Assembly: GCA_902559935.1 (NCBI GenBank)
Contig: CACEJN010000008.1
Span: forward strand, 1 to 42,788
Direction of reading: 5' to 3'
DNA length: 42,788 nt
From: an uncultured Pelagibacteraceae bacterium
GTDB taxonomy: Bacteria > Pseudomonadota > Alphaproteobacteria > Pelagibacterales > Pelagibacteraceae
Both the position numbers and the translations under genes were made by a program. Shown here piece by piece: positions 18,059 through 26,294 of the stretch (within the stretch, counting starts at the first letter, position 1; every line of letters begins with the position of its first letter). The notes under the pieces are model-generated. The model was not told the DNA's origin, searched no databases, and worked only from the letters and a program-made list of their open reading frames with translations.

Positions 18059-18433
18059 TTAAGATAAATCTATTGCAAACTTTTTTAAAATTTCAATAGG
18101 TACATATTTAAGAGTGTTTTCGTGGGTTCTTTTCAAAAATATTGGACATCCTTTACCGGCTTCAATTGCTCTTGCATACCAACTAGCACACAAACACCAT
18201 CCATCTCCATCTTTTAAACCTGGAAACCCAAATTCAGGATGTGGAGTAATTAAATCGTTACCCGCTTCTTTCATCCACTCTAAGCATTCGGTAGTAACTT
18301 TAGCACAAACTGTATGAAGTCCATGATCATTCTCGTCAGTGTTACAACAACCATCGCGAAACCAACCTGTTAAAGGATCATTTGAACATTCTTCCAAGTC
18401 TTCACCTAGAACATTTTTTTGTTTTTCACTCAT
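18059..18433 (-). CDS. DUF2237-family protein
   Basis: This 124-aa cytoplasmic protein has the strongly conserved DUF2237 pattern: NVLGEDLEECSNDPLTGWFRDGCC, then HTVCAKVTTECLEW, the core GDGWCLCASWYARA, and the closing ILKKFAIDL. It has many conserved cysteines and tryptophans. Function is unknown across the family. Its start overlaps the hisI stop by one base (TAATG), so the two are co-translated on the minus strand. Confidence 0.88.
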   Translation of the reverse strand: MSEKQKNVLGEDLEECSNDPLTGWFRDGCCNTDENDHGLHTVCAKVTTECLEWMKEAGNDLITPHPEFGFPGLKDGDGWCLCASWYARAIEAGKGCPIFLKRTHENTLKYVPIEILKKFAIDLS

Positions 18434-18900
18434 TAAATTTTAGTAGGATTTGGTTGACCTTTATAAACTTCTTCAGGGTCGAATTTTTTTTCTTTCTCAA
18501 GAAATTCCATTTCAACTTTTCTTCCGTTTTCTATTGGTCCCATAGGAATAGATCTATAAAAACATGATCTATAACCAACATGACAACTAGCTCCATCACC
18601 GATATCAACTGTTAACCATATTGAGTCTTGATCATCATCAATTCTTATTTCAGTAACCTTTTGTGTAAAACCACTTGTTTTACCTTTGTGCCAGATAGCT
18701 TTTCTCGATCTACTAAAATAGTGAGCCTCTTTAGTTTCAATTGTCTTTTTAAGAGCTTCTACATTCATATATCCATGCATCAAAATATCCTTTGTTTTTG
18801 AACACATAGTAATAACTGGGATTAATCCATCATTATCAAATTTTGGTGATAGAAGATTTCCCTCTTCAATATCGTAGATATTTTCTCTTTTTTTGAACAT
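18433..18900 (-). CDS. hisI: Phosphoribosyl-AMP cyclohydrolase (histidine biosynthesis)
   Basis: The 155-aa protein shows the HisI signatures: MHGYMNVEAL, YFSRSRKAIWHKGKTSG, the acidic metal site DDDQD, and GASCHVGYRSCFY with the zinc-binding cysteines. It hydrolyses phosphoribosyl-AMP in the third step of histidine synthesis. It is the stand-alone alphaproteobacterial type without a fused HisE. It heads a two-gene minus-strand unit, divergent from folE across 77 bp that should contain both promoters. Confidence 0.93.
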   Translation of the reverse strand: MFKKRENIYDIEEGNLLSPKFDNDGLIPVITMCSKTKDILMHGYMNVEALKKTIETKEAHYFSRSRKAIWHKGKTSGFTQKVTEIRIDDDQDSIWLTVDIGDGASCHVGYRSCFYRSIPMGPIENGRKVEMEFLEKEKKFDPEEVYKGQPNPTKI

Positions 18901-18977
18901 ATGCGGTGACTATGTAGCACATATATGAATATATTAAATATTTTTAAATTGAAGTAATTACTGTATAAAAAAGCGCT

Positions 18978-19598
18978 ATGAAATTAGTTAAAGACACAGA
19001 TGACAAAAGTTTAGATACAAAGAAGGTTTCAGACAAAGAAGCTGAAGACGCTTTTAGAACTATCCTTTCTTGGATGGGTGAAAATCCAAGTAGAGAAGGT
19101 TTATTAGAAACTCCTAAGAGAGTGGTAAAAGCTTTTAAAGAATATTTCAAGGGTTACAAAGAAGATCCAAATAAAATCTTAGACAAAACTTTTGGTGATG
19201 TTGAAGGTTATGATGACATGGTTGTTCAAAAAAATATTTCAGTGCAAAGTCATTGTGAACATCATATGGCTCCAATTATTGGAAAAGCACACGTAGCTTA
19301 TATTCCAAAAGAAAGAGTTGTAGGATTAAGTAAGTTAGCAAGAGTAGTTGAAGTTTTCTCAAAAAGATTACAAACACAAGAGAGACTTACAATGCAGATA
19401 GCAAACACTTTAATGGAATCATTAGATGCCAAAGGAGTTGCAGTAACTATTGATTCAACTCACCAGTGTATGACAATGAGAGGTATTAAAAAAGAACAAG
19501 CAACTACGGTTACAAATTACTACTTAGGCCAATTCAAAGAAGATTTAAGTTATCAAAATAGATATTTACGATTTATCAGCACTAAGTTAAAAGACTAA
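18978..19598 (+). CDS. folE: GTP cyclohydrolase I
   Basis: The 206-aa protein carries the GTP cyclohydrolase I motifs: NPSREGLLETPKRVVKAF near the N-terminus, the zinc and active-site segment SHCEHHMAPIIGKAHVAYIP, VVGLSKLARVVE, and THQCMTMRG. It opens the tetrahydrofolate pathway from GTP. Folate is also the C1 acceptor of the two dehydrogenase/GcvT proteins in this window, a metabolic link, though it is transcribed separately from them. It is divergent from hisI. Confidence 0.95.
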   Translation: MKLVKDTDDKSLDTKKVSDKEAEDAFRTILSWMGENPSREGLLETPKRVVKAFKEYFKGYKEDPNKILDKTFGDVEGYDDMVVQKNISVQSHCEHHMAPIIGKAHVAYIPKERVVGLSKLARVVEVFSKRLQTQERLTMQIANTLMESLDAKGVAVTIDSTHQCMTMRGIKKEQATTVTNYYLGQFKEDLSYQNRYLRFISTKLKD

Positions 19599-19599
19599 G

Positions 19600-20601
19600 G
19601 TGTCCGATCAATTCAAAGCAATAGTCCTTAATCAAGAAGGCGAAAATTTTTCCCGTGAAGTAAAATCTTTAGATAAAAGTTTCTTAAAACACGGAGATGT
19701 AACTGTAAAAGTAGATTATTCAGATTTAAATTTTAAAGATGGAATGATTCTAAAGAATGGAGGAAGATTAGTGAAAGAATATCCTCATATTCCAGGTATT
19801 GATTTTTCAGGAAAAGTTATTGGAAGTGATAATCTTAAATTTAAAGAAGGTGATGATGTAATTCTAACTGGATTTAGAGTAGGGGAAGTTTTTTTTGGGG
19901 GGTTTTCACAAATTGCAAAAGTAAGTGGAGAATTTTTAGTAAAAAAACCAGATAGTTTAACTAGCAAACAAGCAATGATTTTAGGAACAGCAGGCTTAAC
20001 TTCTTTAATGAGTGCATTTGCTATTCAAGCAAGAGAAAGTATTTTATTAGGAGAAAAAGTTAATGATGTTTTGGTAACTGGAGCAACAGGTGGTGTTGGT
20101 AGTTTAGCTGTTATGGCTTTAACTAAATTAGGTTACAACGTTACTGCAGTAACAGGAAAAGATTCTAAGTCAGATTATTTAAAATCATTAGGTGCTAAAA
20201 ACATTATAAATAGGGCTGAATTTGATAAAGATCCAAGACCAATAGATAAGGGTTTATGGGATGGAGTAGTTGATACTGTAGGTGGAAAAATTTTAGCAAA
20301 CGCAATAGCTCAAACAAAATCAAATGGAATTATAGCAGTTTGTGGAAATGCAAACAGTAATGAGCTAAACACAAATTTACTTCCATTTATGTTAAGAGGT
20401 ATTAAAGTTTGGGGAATGGACTCTGCTAATTGCAGTATAAAGAGAAGAGAATTTATTTGGGGAGAAGCATCTAAATTAATTGATTTTGATTTAATTGAAA
20501 AATCAGTTTTAACTGTTAGTTTGGAGGAATTAGTTGAAACTTATCCAAAAATTTTAAAAGGTGAAATTGCTGGAAGAGTATTAGTTGATTTAAATAAATA
20601 A
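19600..20601 (+). CDS. acuI: AcuI/YhdH-type acrylyl-CoA reductase (MDR family)
   Basis: The 333-aa zinc-independent medium-chain reductase uses a GTG start directly after the folE stop. The N-terminal DYSDLNFKDGMILKNGG and IPGIDFSGKVI, the central AGLTSLMSAFAI, the NADPH-binding VTGATGGVGSLAV and the late WGMDSANCSIKRRE are all typical of the AcuI/YhdH group. AcuI reduces toxic acryloyl-CoA to propionyl-CoA with NADPH and is needed for growth on DMSP or acrylate in other alphaproteobacteria. With a DddP-like lyase in the same window, a role in acrylate detoxification is likely. It shares one base with the LysR gene. YhdH-type general enone reductase is the alternative. Confidence 0.82.
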   Translation: MSDQFKAIVLNQEGENFSREVKSLDKSFLKHGDVTVKVDYSDLNFKDGMILKNGGRLVKEYPHIPGIDFSGKVIGSDNLKFKEGDDVILTGFRVGEVFFGGFSQIAKVSGEFLVKKPDSLTSKQAMILGTAGLTSLMSAFAIQARESILLGEKVNDVLVTGATGGVGSLAVMALTKLGYNVTAVTGKDSKSDYLKSLGAKNIINRAEFDKDPRPIDKGLWDGVVDTVGGKILANAIAQTKSNGIIAVCGNANSNELNTNLLPFMLRGIKVWGMDSANCSIKRREFIWGEASKLIDFDLIEKSVLTVSLEELVETYPKILKGEIAGRVLVDLNK

Positions 20602-21488
20602 TGGATTGGGATAAATTAAAAATTTTTCATGCTGTAGCAGAAGCAGGTAGTTTTACGAACGCTACTGTTAACTTAAACCTCAGTCAATCAGCAATTAGCA
20701 GACAAATTCAATCATTAGAACAAGATTTAAAAGTACAATTATTCGAAAGACACGCTAGAGGATTAACACTTACAGAAAATGGTGAATATGTTTTTAAAAC
20801 AGCTCATGAAGTAATCAGTAAACTTAAAGAAGTGGAAACTTCATTAGGGGACCAAAAAAATAAACCAACAGGTAAATTAACAATTACTACTGTTAGAAGT
20901 TTTGGAACTCACTGGTTAACACCAAGAATTCAAGAATTTATGAGACTTAATCCAGAGATTGAAATTGAATTGGTTTTTGATGACAAAGAATTAGATTTAA
21001 GTACTAGACAAGCTGATATTGGAATTTTCATGAGAAGACCAAAACAGCTTAATTATATTCAAAAAAAATTAGTTGATATTAAATACTATATATATGGATC
21101 AAATAAGTACTTAGAAAAAAATGGAATGCCAAAAACAGTAGGTGATTTAAATAAACATAAATTTATTTCTTTTGGAAAAGGTGCTCCTTCTCCAGTTTAT
21201 AACCCTGATTGGGCGTTAAAAATTGGAATGCACGATGGAAAGAAAAGAAAAACAATTATGAGAGTTAATAGTGTTATGGGATTATTGTTAGCAGTTGAAT
21301 CTGGTGTAGGATTAGCTGCACTTCCAGAATATCTAGTATCAAATTCTAATAACGTTATTAAAGTGCTTCCAAAAGTAGAAGGACCAATAACAGAAGCTCA
21401 CTTTGTTTACCCGCAATCATTAAAAAATACAGCTAGAGTTCAAGCGTTTAGAAATTTCTTATTCAGTAAAATTGGCGACTGGAAATAA
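20601..21488 (+). CDS. LysR-family transcriptional regulator
   Basis: The 295-aa protein has the LysR winged helix-turn-helix at residues 1-60 (MDWDKLKIFHAVAEAGSF, then LSQSAISRQIQSLEQDL, and LFERHARGLTLTENG). A substrate-binding co-inducer domain of about 200 residues follows. Translation is coupled to acuI by a TAATG overlap, so it may sense acrylate-related CoA chemistry or simply share the transcript. The iron-uptake operon downstream has its own Fur-type sites, so LysR control of that operon is less likely. The effector is unknown. Confidence 0.88.
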   Translation: MDWDKLKIFHAVAEAGSFTNATVNLNLSQSAISRQIQSLEQDLKVQLFERHARGLTLTENGEYVFKTAHEVISKLKEVETSLGDQKNKPTGKLTITTVRSFGTHWLTPRIQEFMRLNPEIEIELVFDDKELDLSTRQADIGIFMRRPKQLNYIQKKLVDIKYYIYGSNKYLEKNGMPKTVGDLNKHKFISFGKGAPSPVYNPDWALKIGMHDGKKRKTIMRVNSVMGLLLAVESGVGLAALPEYLVSNSNNVIKVLPKVEGPITEAHFVYPQSLKNTARVQAFRNFLFSKIGDWK

Positions 21489-21546
21489 AAATACCCTCTA
21501 TAAATAATATCAAATAGTCCTTGTATTCTGCGACAAAATATGCGAT

Positions 21547-21561
21547 TGATAACTATTCGCA
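21547..21561. promoter_or_regulatory. Imperfect second Fur-type box
   Basis: TGATAAC-T-ATTCGCA matches the 7-1-7 Fur pattern TGATAAT-N-ATTATCA at 11 of 14 arm positions. It lies 16 bp upstream of the perfect box and overlaps a possible -35 element TTGATA (21546-21551). Tandem boxes would give cooperative iron-dependent repression. It is weaker than its neighbour and could be chance in AT-rich DNA. Confidence 0.4.
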
Positions 21562-21562
21562 T

Positions 21563-21577
21563 TGAGAATAATTCTCA
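21563..21577. promoter_or_regulatory. Fur box (perfect 7-1-7 palindrome) ahead of iron transporter
   Basis: TGAGAAT-A-ATTCTCA is a perfect inverted repeat with one central base, the geometry of the Fur consensus TGATAAT-N-ATTATCA with one substitution per arm. It lies 34 bp before the start of an Fe(III) ABC substrate-binding protein. Repression by Fur (or an iron-responsive relative such as Mur or Irr) when iron is replete is the natural inference. Confidence 0.72.
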
Positions 21578-21611
21578 TTCGCAAATCAATTAGGGTAAAG
21601 ATAAGGATACA

Positions 21612-22640
21612 ATGAAAAAAGTAACAATAATAAGTTTATTTGTTTCTTATATAGTCTCGTCTTTTGCGATTGCAAATGAAGTAAATATCTTCAATGCAAG
21701 ACATTACAAAGCAGATAATGAGCTTTATAGCAAATTTACCAACAAAACTGGAATTAAAGTAAACCTGATTAATGGAAAGGCCAGTGCATTAGAAAAAAGA
21801 ATGATTGAAGAGGGGACTGACTCTTCAGCTGATCTTTATATTACTGCTGATGCTGGAAGATGTGGAGCTTTCAAAGCTAAAGGAATGACTCAAAGTGGTT
21901 TGGTGTCATCGACAATTAAATCTTCTGTTCCAAAAAATTTTAGAACTACACACTGGGTAGGAGTAGCTAAAAGAGCAAGAATAATTTACTATTCACCAGA
22001 AAGAGTTAGTGGTGCTGAATTATCAGGTCTTACATATGAAGGTCTAGCTGATCCAAAATGGAAAGGCAGATTAGTAATTAGAAAATCAAGCAACATTTAT
22101 AACAAATCTCTTGTAGCTTCATTGATTGAGAATAATGGAAAGAAAGCTGCTGCTGAATGGTCTAAAGGAGTTGTTGCTAATATGGCAAGAACACCAAAAG
22201 GAAATGACAGAGCTCAAATTATGGCAGTTGCAGCTGGAGAAGCTGATATTGCTGTAGCAAACACTTATTACTTGGCACTAATGCTATCTGGTAATAAAGG
22301 AGCAGAACAACAAGCGGCTGCTAAAAAAGTTAAGGCATTTTTTCCTAATCAAAATGATAGAGGAACACACATGAATATTAGTTGTGCAGCTTTAGTAAAA
22401 GGGGCTCCAAATAAAGCAAATGCTATTGCTCTTGTTGACTTTTTATTATCACCAGAGGCTCAGGAACATTTTACAAATAATACTTTTGAGTTTCCAATGA
22501 TAGCTGGGGTATCTCCAAATCCATTAGTAGTGAATAATTTAGGATTAGATTTTAAACAAGATTTAACAACTAAAGTTTCAAGCTATGGAAAAAATCAAGC
22601 TGCTGCATTAGAGGTAATGACAGCTGCTGGATGGAAGTAA
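21612..22640 (+). CDS. Fe(III) ABC transporter substrate-binding protein (FutA/FbpA family)
   Basis: The 342-aa protein has a signal peptide ending SSFAIA-NEVN and then the family start VNIFNARHYKADNELY, whose tyrosine is an iron ligand. It also has DLYITADAGRCG and, late in the chain, the paired-tyrosine iron site in ANTYYLALMLSGNKG. It is a cluster D periplasmic ferric-binding protein like FutA1 and FbpA. GATAAGGATAC gives a ribosome site. It heads the operon with the cysteine-containing small protein, fused permease and ATPase downstream, and Fur-type palindromes directly upstream. Iron as substrate is well supported by family and regulation. Confidence 0.9.
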   Translation: MKKVTIISLFVSYIVSSFAIANEVNIFNARHYKADNELYSKFTNKTGIKVNLINGKASALEKRMIEEGTDSSADLYITADAGRCGAFKAKGMTQSGLVSSTIKSSVPKNFRTTHWVGVAKRARIIYYSPERVSGAELSGLTYEGLADPKWKGRLVIRKSSNIYNKSLVASLIENNGKKAAAEWSKGVVANMARTPKGNDRAQIMAVAAGEADIAVANTYYLALMLSGNKGAEQQAAAKKVKAFFPNQNDRGTHMNISCAALVKGAPNKANAIALVDFLLSPEAQEHFTNNTFEFPMIAGVSPNPLVVNNLGLDFKQDLTTKVSSYGKNQAAALEVMTAAGWK

Positions 22641-22647
22641 GGAACAA

Positions 22648-22842
22648 GTGAGAAAGAATTTATTTAATTTTAATTTAGACATTTCTCCAGACAATAGTGG
22701 TTCTCTAGAGGGTCAGATAACTTGTGAGCCATGCTTGTCACAATGTGAAAAAATTAAAAAAAAAATAAATAATAGAAAATTATCTGAGATCAGAAATGAT
22801 GATATTGATCGTGTCATTAATGTTTTTGATTTAAAAAGTTAA
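22648..22842 (+). CDS. Small cysteine-containing protein in the iron-uptake operon, unknown
   Basis: The 64-aa reading frame uses a GTG start with AAGGA seven bases upstream, beginning 7 bp after the binding-protein gene. The chain has a C26-x2-C29-x3-C33 cluster in the segment TCEPCLSQCEK, followed by a charged helical tail. It has no signal peptide or membrane segment, so it is probably cytosolic. No family is recognised. Three close cysteines in an iron operon suggest metal or Fe-S binding, but this is inference. Good spacing and ribosome site argue that it is translated. Confidence 0.6.
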   Translation: MRKNLFNFNLDISPDNSGSLEGQITCEPCLSQCEKIKKKINNRKLSEIRNDDIDRVINVFDLKS

Positions 22843-22852
22843 TTTTCAAAAC

Positions 22853-22899
22853 GTGAACATAATTCAATAGTCATTTACCCTACTATTGATTATGTTCAC
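22853..22899 (+). repeat. Long near-perfect hairpin between binding-protein and permease genes
   Basis: The left arm 22853-22871 (GTGAACATAATTCAATAGT) and right arm 22882-22899 (ACTATTGATTATGTTCAC) are complementary over 18 pairs with one bulged T. The 10-nt loop is CATTTACCCT. No U-run follows, so a simple intrinsic terminator is unlikely. Its place after the binding-protein block and 16 bp before the permease start suits an RNA-stability or processing element that keeps binding protein in excess over permease. As DNA it could also be an operator. Confidence 0.7.
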
Positions 22900-22915
22900 T
22901 GAATAAAAGGGTAAA

Positions 22916-24544
22916 ATGTATTTAAAAAAAATTAATTTTTGGTTTTTAAGTTCTTTATTGGTATCAATTTTTGTTGCTATACCAATTGTTACTGTATTTA
23001 CTAGTTTTTTTGAGGATACATCAAATTATTATCAAATTCTAAAAGATACTTTTTTGTTTGAATACATTTTTAATTCACTAGTTTTGCTGATTAGTGTTTT
23101 AGTTTTAACTTTTTTAATTGGAACTAGTACGGCTTATTTAGTTTCTTTTTACAAATTCCCTTTAAGTAATTTTTTTAAATGGGCTCTCATATTATCTTTT
23201 GCCGTACCTCCATATATTTATGCATATTCATTGACAGCTTTCTTTGAAAATTATGGAACTTTATATTCGATATTGAAAAATCTATTTGGAGAGGCAAATT
23301 ATAATCAAAGTATTCCAAAGTTTGATGGTCTGATAGGGGCTGTACTTTCGCTATCTTTTTCACTATTTGCTTATGTTTATATTCTCTCAAGAGCATCATT
23401 CCAGTATCAATCTCAAAATTTAATTGATTTAGGTAGAAATTTAGGATTTTCAAAAGCAAAATCTTTTTATTCTTTAATTTTACCTGCCGCTAGGCCAGCA
23501 ATTGTTGCAGGCCTTTCTCTAGTTGCAATGGAAACTTTAGCTGAATTTGGGGCAGTTGATTTCTTTTCTATAAATACTTTAACAACAGGTATTTATAACT
23601 CTTGGATTACATTTGATGACTTAGCTTTCTCAAACAGGATATCTTTTTTTCTTCTTTTATTCATTTTTGCAATATTTATTTTAGAAAATTTATCTAGGAA
23701 GAAGGCAAGGTATCACGCCAATACTAAAGGTGGATTTAAACAAAAAGAAAAAATTCAATTATCAGGAACTAAAGCATTTTTAGCATTCTCAATTTGTTTC
23801 TTAGTTTTTTTCCTAAGTTTTTTATTTCCACTAAGTCAAATGCTTTATTGGACTTTAAAATTTCCAGAAAATCTTTTTGATATTTCGGTAGTAACTTTAA
23901 CATTAAATACCCTGTACTTGGTGTTATTATCAGGCTTAGTTTTAATAATTTTTTCTTTAATTTCTAATTATGGAAATAGAGTTTCTAAAAATAAAACTTT
24001 AAACGCTTTATCTACTTTATCTATTTCTGGTTATGCAATTCCAGGAGTAATTTTAGCAGTGGCATTTATAACTTTTATTGCTTGGTTTGATGACAATGTT
24101 GTAAAAGCACTAGGTTTTTTATCTATTAAAAAAATGTTTATTGGTTCTATTCTAGGACTTGTCTTAGTTTATTTTGTAAGATTCTATTCTTTAGCTTTTA
24201 ATGGAATAAAATCTGGTTATGAAAAAATAAATATTTCTGTTGATGAAAGTTCATATTTACTTGGTTACTCTAAAAAGAAAACTTTTATGAATATTCATGT
24301 ACCTTTCTTAAGAAACTCTCTTTTATTTGTTGGAATACTAATTTCTTTAGAAATAATAAGAGAATTGCCAATCACTTTGATTTTAAGACCTTTTAATTTT
24401 GAAACATTTGCAACTACAGCTTATATATCTGCCTCAGAAGACTTATTAGAAGCCGCAGCTGTTCCTTCATTATTTTTAATTTTGATTGCAACTCTATTTA
24501 TAATGCTTACATCTAAATATATACTGAGGGAAAATGAGCGATAG
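22916..24544 (+). CDS. Fe(III) ABC transporter permease, fused double-domain (FutB/FbpB type)
   Basis: The 542-aa integral membrane protein has about 12 hydrophobic helices and two binding-protein-dependent permease domains. The first EAA-like loop is around LGRNLGFSKAKSFYSLILPAARPAI and the second around YLLGYSKKKTFMNIHVPFLRNS. This fused arrangement is typical of FbpB/FutB. It forms the transmembrane pore of the Fe(III) importer. The ATG follows AAAGGG. The ATPase gene begins inside its last 11 bases. Confidence 0.92.
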   Translation: MYLKKINFWFLSSLLVSIFVAIPIVTVFTSFFEDTSNYYQILKDTFLFEYIFNSLVLLISVLVLTFLIGTSTAYLVSFYKFPLSNFFKWALILSFAVPPYIYAYSLTAFFENYGTLYSILKNLFGEANYNQSIPKFDGLIGAVLSLSFSLFAYVYILSRASFQYQSQNLIDLGRNLGFSKAKSFYSLILPAARPAIVAGLSLVAMETLAEFGAVDFFSINTLTTGIYNSWITFDDLAFSNRISFFLLLFIFAIFILENLSRKKARYHANTKGGFKQKEKIQLSGTKAFLAFSICFLVFFLSFLFPLSQMLYWTLKFPENLFDISVVTLTLNTLYLVLLSGLVLIIFSLISNYGNRVSKNKTLNALSTLSISGYAIPGVILAVAFITFIAWFDDNVVKALGFLSIKKMFIGSILGLVLVYFVRFYSLAFNGIKSGYEKINISVDESSYLLGYSKKKTFMNIHVPFLRNSLLFVGILISLEIIRELPITLILRPFNFETFATTAYISASEDLLEAAAVPSLFLILIATLFIMLTSKYILRENER

Positions 24545-25595
24545 TTATTTAGAGATTAAAAATGTTGATTTCACTATAGGTGGAAAGATTAAAGTGAAGA
24601 ATGCAACTTTTGCGATTGAAAATGAAGGGGATACTTTGTGTATTCTTGGTCCTTCAGGAATTGGAAAAACTACAATACTTAGAACTATAGCTGGATTAGA
24701 AAAAATTGATAAAGGTTCAATAAAATTAAACGGAAAATTATTATCGTCTAAAGATCAAAATGTAGAACCTGAAGATAGAAATGTATCTTTAGCTTTTCAG
24801 GACAACAGTTTATTTCCTCATTACACAGTTGAAAAAAATATTTTATTAGGCGCTGAGAGAAATAAAGGAAAAAGAAAGAAAAAGCTTAGTTTTAAAGAGA
24901 TTATAGATTTTCTTGATATAGAAAAAATATTACCAAAATTTCCTCATGAAATTAGCGCTGGTGAAGCACAAAGAGCTTCGCTTGCAAGATCGCTATTAAC
25001 TCAACCTGATCTTTTGCTTTTAGATGAACCACTGTCTAATGTAGATCAAAGTTTTAAAGAAGAAATTCAAGTAAGATTAAAAAAAATTTTAAGTAAATTA
25101 AAAATTACAACAATAATTGTTACTCATGACTCCTATGAAGCTTTTTATCTTGGTACCAAATGTGCAATTATATTAGATGGCCAAATTAAACAGATTGATG
25201 ATCCTTATAATGTTTATCATTTTCCAAACTCGGTAGAAGTAGTTAATTTTTTAAATCGTGGAATTTTAATTCCAGCAAAAGTAACAGGTGAAAATTCATT
25301 AGAAAATGAGGATCTTGGAACAATTAAAGGTAATTTTATTAAGCATTATCCAAAAGGATCAAATGTACAATTATTATTACAACCAGAAGACCTTGAGCAT
25401 GACGATAAAAGCAATCTAAAGCTAGAAGTAGTAGATCGAAAATTTAGAGGAACAAACTTTATCTATACTTTAAAAACCAATAGCGATTTATTAATTCCAG
25501 TTTTTGTTCATTCTCATCACGAACACCAACATGAAGCTGACGAAAAGTTTGGAATTAAAAGACCGATTAATATTGATCACATAGTTTGTTTTTAA
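24534..25595 (+). CDS. Fe(III) ABC transporter ATP-binding protein (FutC/FbpC type)
   Basis: The 353-aa ATPase has Walker A GPSGIGKTT, a Q-loop in LAFQDNSLFPHYTV, Walker B LLLLDEPLSNVD and the switch histidine in VTHDSYEA. The signature motif reads ISAGEAQR instead of the usual LSGGQQQR, a noticeable departure. A C-terminal TOBE-like regulatory domain (about 250-353) ends in a histidine-rich stretch, HSHHEHQH, which could bind metal. It overlaps the permease by 11 bp and completes the importer. Confidence 0.92.
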   Translation: MSDSYLEIKNVDFTIGGKIKVKNATFAIENEGDTLCILGPSGIGKTTILRTIAGLEKIDKGSIKLNGKLLSSKDQNVEPEDRNVSLAFQDNSLFPHYTVEKNILLGAERNKGKRKKKLSFKEIIDFLDIEKILPKFPHEISAGEAQRASLARSLLTQPDLLLLDEPLSNVDQSFKEEIQVRLKKILSKLKITTIIVTHDSYEAFYLGTKCAIILDGQIKQIDDPYNVYHFPNSVEVVNFLNRGILIPAKVTGENSLENEDLGTIKGNFIKHYPKGSNVQLLLQPEDLEHDDKSNLKLEVVDRKFRGTNFIYTLKTNSDLLIPVFVHSHHEHQHEADEKFGIKRPINIDHIVCF

Positions 25596-25607
25596 TAAAA
25601 CAAGCAA

Positions 25608-26294
25608 ATGCTTAGTAAAAAACAATTATTTACTCGAGGGATGCTGGATATTTCTCCACATATGCTTTCAGTAATTCCATTTGGAATAATTTGTGGAGCA
25701 ATCGGGGTCGAACTTGGATTTCACCCATATTTGGTCTACGCAATGTCTTTTATAATTTTTGGAGGAGCTTCGCAGATAGTATTTTTACAATTGTTATCAG
25801 GGGGCGCATCTAGTTTAGTTGCAGTTGCCTCTGTTGGTATTATAAATTCTCGACATCTGTTATATGGAGCAGTTTTATCTGAATATTTAGAAAAATTATC
25901 TTTTATAAAAAAATTATTAATTTCTTATGTTGTTGTAGATCAAGGATTTGCTGAGTCTAATAAATTTTTCAAAAAAAATAGAAATGAGGAATTTTTACAT
26001 TATCATTTAATTGGCACTGGTTGCACAATGTGGGTTTGTTGGCAGATTGCAACCTTATCAGGTATTGTTTTAGGATCATTTGTTCCAGAGGAGCTTGGAT
26101 TAAAATTTGCAATCCCCCTAACATTTATAGCAATTGTGGTTCAGGATTTAAAAAAATTAGATCATGTAATTGTAATGATTACTTGTGGTTTAAGTTCACT
26201 GTTATTTTTTGATGCTCCATTTAAATCTTACATAATTATTTCACCGATAATTGCTTTATTTGTAGCTGCACTACTGTTGAGGTTAAAAAAATGA
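25608..26294 (+). CDS. azlC: AzlC-family branched-chain amino acid exporter subunit
   Basis: The 228-aa membrane protein shows the AzlC core: PFGIICGAIGVELGF, then FGGASQIVFLQLLSGGAS, the GIINSRHLLYGAVLSEYL motif, and VDQGFAESNKF. The AzlCD pair exports branched-chain amino acids or close analogues, as known from azaleucine resistance in Bacillus. It starts 12 bp after the iron ATPase and overlaps azlD by 4 bp (ATGA). It may be read through from the iron operon but has no obvious functional link to it. Confidence 0.9.
   Translation: MLSKKQLFTRGMLDISPHMLSVIPFGIICGAIGVELGFHPYLVYAMSFIIFGGASQIVFLQLLSGGASSLVAVASVGIINSRHLLYGAVLSEYLEKLSFIKKLLISYVVVDQGFAESNKFFKKNRNEEFLHYHLIGTGCTMWVCWQIATLSGIVLGSFVPEELGLKFAIPLTFIAIVVQDLKKLDHVIVMITCGLSSLLFFDAPFKSYIIISPIIALFVAALLLRLKK

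Noticed and set aside
23187..23459. 90-codon minus-strand reading frame inside the iron permease gene
   Set aside because: It is antisense to transmembrane helices of a clear permease and shows no independent coding signal.
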